A stretch of 55,379 nt of DNA from Acanthaster planci. Lineage: Eukaryota; Echinodermata; Asteroidea; Valvatida; Acanthasteridae. The notes beneath the pieces were generated by a model, which saw only the letters and a list, made by a program, of their open reading frames with translations, had not been told where the DNA came from and did not search any database. Of the stretch, positions 34,926 through 44,800 are shown in pieces (within the stretch, counting starts at the first letter, position 1; every line of letters begins with the position of its first letter). A program made the translations under genes and the position numbers. The stretch is from assembly GCF_001949145.1 (NCBI RefSeq), contig NW_019091392.1, forward strand, positions 895,863 through 951,241, given 5' to 3'.

Positions 34926-35999
34926 TACTTTGTGCTGTCCTAATACAAGGAAAATTGGGGCGACTACATTTTGAGTAAACGAGTATATACGTTCTTGATA
35001 AGTGTAGCCTACACGTATCTCATTTACTGAACAGATAGTCAATTTCTTTCCTGACATTATAAGAATTATATCGATAACTGAAACTAAAAGGGAACGGGTC
35101 ACACAACCTGTTTTCAGCAACGTTTACATATCCTGTTTCAAATTTGTTTGGACGCTTGTTTCTCGATTAAAGAATGAAAACACGAGCATTAAAAATCACA
35201 ACAAGGGGACTCTTGAACCTGCGTTCCTCGTTTTTTGTGTCTCCTCCCCCCCCCTTTTTCTTCGCGGCGGTATTTTGATAGTTATGTATCCGAGGAAGTC
35301 GAGTCCATGTACTACATGTACTATTTTTGCAATTCGGACCACGGCCTAGCCTTTCTCTTCTTTGCCGCTGAAAGGGTACCAATAAACAGGTTCGTGAGCA
35401 CTCTGAGGGAAATAATGAATTTTGGAAATCAGGCCCGTTGCGTGACCAGAGACTGCGGGGGAGGGGAGTTCGTCAAACCCAAAAGTGGAACTTTTGCCAC
35501 TGTGAACACATATTTTTATACAAATGCCAATCATAATGTGGTTTGGAACACAAAATCAACAAGTTCCACGTTTATCGCGAACCGAAGGATGCATGGTAGA
35601 CTTGCATAGGCTCCCTACTTCAGTTTTCAATATTCATTGGCCTGGTATGTGAATTTGCTCTTCACTCAGCACCTTAAATCTGGCACTGGGTGACCAGTGA
35701 ATGATAGGAACATAATTATTAAATAATCTCAGAAACCCCACAAAAAATTTCAGAATTTCTAAAAACGTCATAAATTCTAGTAAATCATTATTACCTCCAC
35801 TCACCTATCTAAAAATGTTTAAAAAAATGAGGCGCATTTCATTTGCACTTCGGAAAAAAAATCGGAAAATCGGACCAAATTAACTTTGTAGCGGTTATAT
35901 GAAATCGACATTTATGAATCAGAATATTTGAAGTTTGATTAAATTTCACCTTTAGTGAAATTGGAGGTAAAATATTGCTCCATACCCAAACGTACGATC

Positions 36000-36192
36000 G
36001 AAGCGAAAATTCGAAGTGCCCATGGGGTCCGCCGTGGCCGGCCACGCGTACCAGCGGCGCGGCGCAGCGTTCCGGGCGCGGGGACAAGGTAGTCATGTTT
36101 TCATTGGTTGCCCGGCGTTTCCATTGGCTCTACTCACATGTTGGAAAAGAAGGAAACCAGTCCAGAAAGGCTGAATAGACTTTTAAATGCAC
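36000..36192 (+). promoter_or_regulatory. CpG-rich patch with two CCAAT boxes and a splice donor: possible alternative SLC25A21 promoter
   Basis: 36,016-36,090 is very CpG-rich for this window (GGCCGGCCACGCG, GCGGCGCGGCGCAGCG). It is followed by two ATTGG words (reverse CCAAT, NF-Y type) at 36103-36107 and 36123-36127, 20 bp apart, and then by a consensus donor CACC|GTAAGTA with exon end at 36191. It lies on the sense strand inside SLC25A21 intron 1. Promoter identity is inference. Confidence 0.4.
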
Positions 36193-36404
36193 CGTAAGTA
36201 ACGTTTATAATAAAATAATAATATCAGAAAATTCACACCTCACAAATTGTGTGGTATGTCTGTTCGTTTTGTCTTTTACGGTTGTGTAGTCCATGTTGTT
36301 CATCATTTTACTGGTCTTAAAAAGAATTGCTGCATGGCTCACCCGGCATGGACACTAAAATAATTTCGAGGACTCGAGAAAGTTTAGGTTTAATGAAAAC
36401 ACTG

Positions 36405-36550
36405 GGCGCTCCGGAGAGCGGCGCGCGCGTCGGCGGTACGTCCGGGTTCATTCCTTAAATGTTGCCGTATAAACCGCCCACAGTTCATCATTATAAACCG
36501 CAGAGACATTTTCCACCTGAGACTCGATGTATAAACGGCGGTTTATATTC
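36405..36550. promoter_or_regulatory. Second CpG-rich patch with repeated TATAAACCGC words
   Basis: 36,405-36,445 is CpG-rich (GGCGCGCGCGTCGGCGGTACG). It is followed by TATAAACCGC at 36468-36477 and 36492-36501 and its reverse complement at 36538-36547, the last forming a palindrome with TATAAAC at 36530. The copies resemble either binding sites (forkhead or RUNX-like cores) or a small repeat. Confidence 0.3.
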
Positions 36551-37523
36551 CGAAAATTACAGCACACACAAACAAAACAAAACACCAACAAGCAGCACTC
36601 GGACGCGAGCCGGTAGGGGGTTCATTCGAACCCCCCCCCCAGCCTACCGGGCTGGAAATTTAAAGTTTAGCAGCGTCTTTACAGCCGGTGCGCCCTTTTT
36701 TTTATTTGGGCAGGTTGGTGCGACGATAAATTCGTAAATTCAACTGTGGGTCGTTTTCCAGGGAAACTCGACCACTGGTCTACAGTCGTCGCTCGAATTT
36801 GGCCACCAGTGCAAGTTGAACACATCAACCAAACGAAGTCTTTGAAGGAGACTACACCTGGGGCATGCAACGTGCGGACACGATGGGTTCACGAGTTTAT
36901 CATCAGGTTCACCTCCCCTAGATAGACTGGTCCCCGTCCCAATCAGCAATACAACGTTAGCGACTGCCACCTCCCTATTTATCTCCATATATCTTTATGA
37001 CATGTAGGATGGAGGTCGGAGATCATGTACCTCCCACACGTCACACACGTACATGTGTGTGCAAGCTGCTTGGCGGCACATTCGGGTCCGAAGTCCCGGT
37101 ATAGTTGAAACAGGTTCTGTGTACGAGTGAATCCTGTTTGTACGAAGATAGGGTAGACCAAGAGTTGCTGACATTATTATTTTTTCGCGCATATTGTTCC
37201 TGTGCTGTACTTCTTGGAGTAGAAGGTATGTTCTGACTGGTTTCAGTTAGGATATCTGTGTCACTGTGACAGAATTGCAAGTCACTGCCTGCTAACATAA
37301 CTCCCTGCTAACGTTACTCCGTGCAGTGGCGCTGGCCCAGCGATTTTATTATGGGTTCGTAACGCTATGGGTGGGAGGAAACGGGTCGAGTCGTCCCCCG
37401 TAGTTGTGTGTCAAGTACATATCTATGTGGGTAAGTTTCTTTTTAGGTTCATATTCCCCTGTGATCAATCGTACGTAGAAGAGAATGGAAAACAAGACAG
37501 GCAGACAGACTCATGATTATGAG

Positions 37524-37653
37524 CATGGAGGTAGAATCACAATTCTACCTCCATGGTATGAGTCTTCTGCCCATTCACAATTTTCATTTGTTTAATTTTT
37601 ACAGCAGTCTGTCATATCATGGAGAAATAAAGCACATGTTTTATTTCTCCATG
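37524..37653. repeat. Two perfect 14-bp hairpins (SLC25A21 intron 1)
   Basis: CATGGAGGTAGAAT (37524-37537) pairs with 37542-37555 around a 4-nt loop. CATGGAGAAATAAA (37618-37631) pairs with 37640-37653 around an 8-nt loop. Both arms start CATGGAG. Confidence 0.85.
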
Positions 37654-37879
37654 GTCATATCAATTCACACAAAAAGTTACTTCTTGTCTTGCCCAGTGTG
37701 TAAAAGTTCCTGCCTAATCTAACTGAAATAAAATATATCAAATAAATTATCTCAATAAAAGAAAAAGAAAAAAATAATTACCCCAGTAAAAACTCGAAAA
37801 GTAAAAAAGAAAATATTATTTAACTGTTAAGGCCTATACAGGGGACGGCTTGACTAGGGGACAAGTTGACCTGAGGATG

Positions 37880-38131
37880 AGCAGAAATTCAGCAGCAAGT
37901 ACTCTCAACTGTCAGCTGTGTAATAGCTTGACCAATCACAACAGACCTCATATCTTTTCCATTTGTTTTCCTGACCCCATCCAAATGAAAGGTGAGGTGT
38001 GATTGGTCAGTGGAATGGAAGCAAATTGATAGGAAAAAGGAGAAAAGATAGGAGCTGTGTTGCGATTGGTCAAGCTATAAGTGTGTCACACAGCTTAAAG
38101 TTATCAAGAGTACTTGTTGCTAATTTTCTGT
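37880..38131. repeat. Foldback MITE, about 250 bp (SLC25A21 intron 1)
   Basis: Left arm CAGAAATTCAGCAGCAAGTA, then TAGCTTGACCAATCACAAC and CATATCTTTTCC. Right arm GGAGAAAAGATAGGA, GCGATTGGTCAAGCTA, AAGAGTACTTGTTGCTAATT. The arms pair imperfectly. Confidence 0.75.
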
Positions 38132-38753
38132 AGTGTGGATGGGCAAAATGCTCAAGAACTTTACCATTTTAATGAGGATATAAGGTGAGTAAACCATCCG
38201 ACTTCTAACTTCATCAAGAAGGCATGTATGAAATTTGGTTGCACAAATAGCTGTGATGGAAGGGTGAGTTGGCACAATTAAAACAGCCAAAATGTGTTTA
38301 TGGGAGATTGTACATGTCATGGCTATCTCTAAGGTTTGTATAAACCTTACAGTTCTGGAAGTACCATGTGGAAGTAGCAATGAGGCTTATGTGACTGACC
38401 ATTTCTTGAAAAAACTCATACATGCCACCCTATCATTCTTCTGACGAAAACAATCGAAATACATCGTGCACTTCGTCAGGTAGCAACTATCCCAACTAAT
38501 GCAGTTTTGGGTCATAGTGTGTTATAGCATGTACATGTACCGGGTACAGCAACCAATCTCATTTCGTTCAAACTATCAGCAACACATGCTGGCTTAATTT
38601 GGAAATAATTCCTTATATCCCACTCCAGCCAGCCACCTTCTTACTCCTTAAGACCAGGTACTAGGCCTAGCCCTAAAACTCAGCAGATAATGGCAATTAC
38701 CACTTAATTAAAATTGTTCTGTGATAAAATGTCTTCCATTTTTTATTAACCAG

Positions 38754-38880
38754 CCCATTCCAGTAACTTTGATCGTGTGTTCAAGTATCAACATGCCCAA
38801 AGAAGTCACCTTGGGAACTGTCACGCTTGGAGACAGGTTAAAGGAGGCAGGACGCCAGATCGTTGCAGGGGGATCAGCAG
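38754..38880 (+). CDS. SLC25A21: SLC25A21 exon 2, first main coding exon
   Basis: A pyrimidine-rich acceptor (TTTTTTATTAACCAG) at 38753 is followed by 39 nt without an in-frame stop, then the ATG at 38793. It encodes MPKEVTLGTVTLGDRLKEAG and RQIVAGGSA plus 1 nt; donor GTACAT. The segment before the ATG is read as UTR unless an upstream exon joins it in frame. Confidence 0.88.
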
Positions 38881-41800
38881 GTACATTTTTTTTTAAAATG
38901 AGGACCACATCAGTGTGAATAATTACTCTACATGTGAAGCTCTAATGCCCATGACATCATGTATTGTTGTTAGCTGTTGTTAGTGAATCATCCTACACCC
39001 TACTATCACAGCAATCTTGTCATGAGCTGTCACAGCAACCTTGTCATGAGCTGTCACAGCGATCTTGTCATGAGCTGTCACAGAAACCTTGTCATGAGCA
39101 CCAAGGCCACAGTTACATGTACTCAAGTTATGAATGCATCAAAATTTGATGATCATATTCATGGAAAAGTTCAATATTTTGGATTTTGAACCTGAGCAAT
39201 TCCTAATCTGCAAAAATAACAAGAGTGGAATTTTTGTTTTCAATATTTGAATTATTCCTCCAGTGAAGTCCTAAGTCTTTTTTGGTGAGCCTGTCTGATG
39301 TCATAATTGATGAACTAACACTTCTTCATACATCCTGTATTGATGATATGACTTTCAAATGGTGTTTGGCAAATCACTTCAAACCTGACTGCGTAACAAT
39401 CGTAAAACATGGATAGATGTTTCTCTTGATAAAGCATTATAACAATACATGTATACAGAGTTTCTTTTACGCATGTATAGAATGTCATTGATACATTGTT
39501 TTCTTGTATTTATTTCTTAATCAACAAAACTTAGTAATGTCAACAAGTTAGATTTGTTCTAGTCAAGCACCGAGTCAAATCATAAGTTCTGTTTTCCAAG
39601 TCAAACCAAGTCCCAAGTCAAAAGAGTCGAGATTTGAGTCTGACCTGAGTGATGAGAATCTGAGGTGGCAATTCCCCAAGTGAGCAACAGCGGCTGAGTG
39701 TGAGCATGGACTAAATCTTTTTCCTTCCTTGGTGTGAGTAGGAAGCTCTTACCAAGCAAAAATCTCTTACCAAGCAAAAATCTCTGTCGAGACAACACAT
39801 CATGTGCGTGTGCTTGCTGGTTCATCCATCCAGTGCAGAGTATGCACCAACAGTTTTCAAATGGTTAGGGCCACGGGCTGGTGCATGGCACTTCCCCCTC
39901 CCCCATCACCCCCACCCCCAACCAAAGAAAAACGGTTGTGTTTGTCACCGATGGAATGGATGGGGAGCAGACAAAAAAGTAATTGTAATACTGGTAAAAA
40001 TGTCTTGCTCAGATACGAGCTCCACAAGTCTTGCACCCCGACTACCTACGTGTAAGCAAGATTCCTCATTGTAATAAGTCTTTATACCTGTTACTTTTTA
40101 ATCCAAGGTCTGGTTGAAGTCAGCTTAATGCATCCACTAGATGTCATCAAAACAAGGTAATTGGATTTGCTGGTGAAGTCATTAACAATGCATGGAACAC
40201 CCGATGTTTGCCTGTATTAAGGTCACTTTTCAACTGTTATGATTTCAGGTCCAACCAATACAACTTTTTAGCAGGCAAAGTTGAAATACATGTACTTACC
40301 GGTAGGTCATTCTGTGAATTTTTGGTCCAAAAGTGTGACATTTTGTCTCCTTGTTACACCTGACGTATGTGTAACACTGACACGGAAATATCAATGGAAT
40401 TGACTTTATACTATATTTTTATTTGTTAGGCAGGGTAATTTACATTGCTTAAAGAGCACATCTAAGGAAAACATGTTTTCACTTATTTTATCTGTTCAAA
40501 TAAATATGGAAGCATCCAAATCGAATGCAGTGTCATGTGTCTTCAGAGCTCAACTATAACAAGCTCAAAAGGGCTTTTTTTCTGTTCATTCCAAGATGCA
40601 AATAAGCCATTTGCGAGTTAAATTTGAATAAAATCTGGTGCACTGAGTTATCTGACTGCACATAAACATTACAATTTGAATTCCCCAGACTAAAGACACT
40701 GTTGCTATACCTAATGATTCGGGGGAAGATTTTGCATAGCGACCACCATTTCTGGAATGGACTGATTCCTTTGTGCCCTTCTTATCCATTGAGAACAATT
40801 TATTGTTGCAAGGCGTCTCTTGTGTAACTATAAAGCAAAAGCTTGCCCCGAATCACAAAGTATAGCAACAGTGGTTTTAGTAAGGAGAATTCAAGTTGTT
40901 ATGTTCACATGAATTTAAAGAACTCAGTGTACCAGATTTGGGTCGAAGTTAATTCTCAAAAGGCTTAGTCTGAATGTAATGTACATGTACATGTAGATTG
41001 CATCATTCAGAGAAAACAGAGAAAATGAGGGGAACCCTCACCCTGTGTTCGGAGTGGATAAACCCTTGTGCATGCCAAACTATGCATGTAGCCATTGTTT
41101 GGCATGCCCAGGGCTTGTCCACTACAAACACAGGGTGAAGGTTCCCCTAGTTTTCTCTATTTTCTCAGAATGACGCAATCTACATTCAGAATTCGCATCT
41201 TGGCATGAACAGAAAAAGCCATTTCATGCTTGTTATAGTTGAGCTCTGAAGATAAATGACTCTGCATTCGATTTGGGTGCTTCCATATTTATTTGAACAG
41301 AGAAAATCAGAGAAAATGTGTTTCCCTTAGAGGTGCTCTTTAATCATTTGATGAAATGAAAGAATGTGTTCTAAACTTACTGCATCATGTGTCAGACTTA
41401 GATGTGACAGGGACACACAAACAATTGAACTCTAGATTACATGTATAGAATGATCCATGGCCAATAGCTAAACTTACAGCAAAACTCCCTTCCTTAGCAG
41501 CCACTTACTTTCTGTACAATTGTTTTACTCACCAGCTGCTTAGGGTTACAGCCAAAATTTGTAAATATTTGCCATTTAATTAATGACACCGGACTGCCAG
41601 AACTCGGAAACAGATGGTAGTAGTCATCTGTCCTTGATTGCTTATGGGCAGGGTACAAACACATTCATTTATGCAATTAGAAACGTGAGTTCATCTTTTA
41701 AAAAAGCACAGATTATTCCAATTTAAATCCAGTGTTCTCATTGTAAGGCACAATTTCACAAACTAAATTGACAAAAATTTGTCAAAGCAAAAAAAAAACC

Positions 41801-44800
41801 CCAAAATGGCTTTGTTTGTGAACTCTGGTTTTGTCAAAACTTAGAATTTGGTTTAAAACCTGGTACACACTTTATCCTTGGTATATGAACCTGTCTCTGA
41901 AGGAAGTGTGTTCTCTACGGGTACATACCAGTATATGTATACTGGTAGGTGTTATTCTGCATGCATTTCACCAAGGCTCAGTCGTGTTACTTTGTGAATA
42001 TTTAATCAAATAACTTGTTTTATTTCTTTCAAATCCAAATTGTCCAAGTAATTGTTTAATATTGTAACAACAAATAAATAAAAGAAAACTATTACACATG
42101 CAGCTAATTTGCTTGCTTTTGAATAGACAATTGAGCAAACTTGTCTCCAATTTTTATAAAAATTTAAAAAAATCTTATTTAAATTTTTAAAATCTGATTT
42201 AAATAAAAAACTAGACTTTTAAAAAAAAAGTAAAAAAATCAACAACCCTGAAATTTAGTTCTTATTAGTTTTGGAGCTCTCCAGGAAAGGGTTTGTATTT
42301 ACACGTACATTGTACATGTAGATACAGTATTTGTTTTGTGTTTATACTTTGCCCTGTATTTGTATTCACTGTGTGCCCAGTTCCCAGGGGGCTTGTTACA
42401 AATCTTCAATCCTTGCTCAGAGTGTACTCGTATTCTTACTAGTGCAGATATTTTACTAATCCACCACAAAATTGTTAAATGTTTGTTCCACTGAGCACAA
42501 AATTGTATCTGTCTTATAAATGACCTGTAATGCTGGTCTTGGCTTTAGTTTCAGAAGTCTTTGTCTTACAACTCTTGATGTCAGACGTGTAGGTTAGTCT
42601 TGGCACCTTTTTTTTCAGTCTTGAAAGAAAGAAAAGATCTGTGTCTTTCTCTTGATCTCTTGAATGCATGCCTCGACTACAGTATGTACTTGTGTTCAGT
42701 TTTTTAATTCTCTCTGTCAGATTTCAGATCCAAGGCGGGCCACAGGGGGAAGTGTACGGCACATCCATGCTTGATGTGGTCCGTAGAATGTACCACACAG
42801 AAGGGTAGGTGAAGACTGATACCCAACTCTATCCTCCCCCCCCCCAAAAAAAAACTAATTCACCTAACTTTTTCGTGAGAAGCCAGCGTCATGCAACAAG
42901 ATCCCAGAAACAGACAATCGGTAGCAATCCTTTGGCCAATACAGGATCCATTATTGTTCATTTGGATTTGCTCCCGTTTTCTCAGAATTGGTAGTTCTGG
43001 TCCACTTCTATCTCCGTCGATTATGCATCCATATACATTTATACACCTGTTGGATTGTGGAACATTCAGCCTGGTCAGGGATAACAATGTTTGCATGTTA
43101 AACCTACATGTATTTAATTGGAATACATGTTGCCAATTTTGATGCAAGGAAGGAGCTGTAATCAGTAGACATCAATTGGAAGCCATTTTCTTTTAATTAT
43201 ATCCACTGTACACTGGTTGGCATCTTAACTCACAGGGATTCCCTGTGTTGAAAGGGAGACATCTAAACACATTCATGCTGAAACTGTATGTAGTGCTGAG
43301 TGATGTCTGCACTCTTCTTCACATGTTAGGGATTCCCAGAGGCTCAGATAGTCTGAGAGCATAGGTATAGGTTGAGACCTTGTGTTGCCCTCAGCAAACA
43401 TTGCTCCACAATAAAGTCTTGAGTGTTTTGCAAAAGTGATGATGCAGTACGAAGTGTTGTGCAAATTTTGATCAAATGACCCCCCCTTAAAGGTCAGTAC
43501 ATTTGTTTGTAAAGCCCCACTTTGGAAGAGTAACGAACCGTAGATGTGGGATCCTGCTGTTGTAAATTGTTGCTATTTTCTGCCAGAAATGATACTGTGC
43601 CCTGGATAAGTGCTGTGTGTGTCTGTGTGTATGCTAGAGACAATTCATTAAAAAGGTTTCTGTTCTTATCATGAAGTATTAGTAAACTGTTTCAGATTCA
43701 AACTCGTGTCCTATTTGGGCCAATTACATTTCAAACTTCCCTTTTGCAACCAGAAAGGAGCTCACAGACCTTAGAATGGAAACATTCCATGACCAGCACA
43801 GAACATAAAAGCGTTGAGCAAGTTAGTTGTTGTTTTGGTTTTTTTGGGGGGGGGGGTTGAGAAATCCCAAGGAGGAATCCCAGTGTGAAAGCTTGAAAAT
43901 AACCTCAACTTGCTGAGTCTCACAATCAGTGCGTAAGAGCAGTATCCCTTTGCCAAACTAGAGCAATGACTGGTTCTTCATCACCAGGTCGATTTTCCCT
44001 GGTAACCTATGCACCAAAAGTACATCCAGGTGTGGGTACCAGGCGGAATTGACCAGTGGTTGTCAGGTACTTGTCTCTAAAACTTACCCCCTGCTCTTGA
44101 TGTGACTACCTGAGTGGCACTGTCCTACATAGCCTCTCTGTATACCACCCATGAAATGGAACTTGTGCACAGAACACGTACAGGGCTGAATACTTGGCAG
44201 AGCACAAGGGCCTAATTTCATGGTGCTGTTTAACAGCTGAACCTAACAGCAGAAAACTTGTGCTTACTGTAGCACAAGAGTTTGCTGACTGTTAGCATAA
44301 CCATACTAAAGTTGTCTTCTGAATTTAGCATACCTTTTGCTGTGCCTACTGCTTATGATCTCCATGAAATTCACTGAGCCTCTGTTAGCATAAAATCTGT
44401 GTGCTTTAGTAAAAATGGGCCCAGCATGCTAATCCAGAGACCACCGATTCAAATCCCACTGTAATCAACTTTCTCCGTTCTCTTTGAAGTGGTTTGAAAT
44501 AAGCAAATATAAGATATGCACAGGACTCTGTTTCTCTGTTTTTAACTTGCAGGACCTTATCAGTTTACAAAGGCATCCTGCCCCCAATCCTGGCAGAAAC
44601 GCCCAAGCGAGCCGTCAAGTTCTTCACATTTGAGCAGTACAAGCATGTATTTCTGTTTGGTGCTCCTGCCCCCACTCCATTGGTAGGTTAGTAGAATTTC
44701 ATCGTGCAGAAACCATGCCAACGAGCCGTATCTTTTTTCATGTCACACTTTGCCTGGCAGCATTGGCTTACCAGAAACGGTTATTCATTTTTCTCGGGCA

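Larger units (their letters stand above)
31666..38753 (+). other. SLC25A21: SLC25A21 intron 1 (about 7.1 kb)
   Basis: Intron if the 31.6 kb exon is real. Contains the 2.24 kb foldback, the two CpG-rich patches, the paired hairpins and the 250-bp MITE. 34.93-35.98 kb and 36.66-37.5 kb show no feature I can support. Confidence 0.55.

Noticed and set aside
35235-35609. 124-residue plus-strand open frame
   Set aside because: Composition does not look coding, and there is no family similarity that I can see.
37524-37653. Hairpins considered as microRNA precursors
   Set aside because: The stems are only 14 bp with tiny loops, too short for a pre-miRNA.
39006-39100. 24-bp repeats considered as a CRISPR array
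   Set aside because: No spacers between the units, and the host is an animal genome; simple minisatellite.
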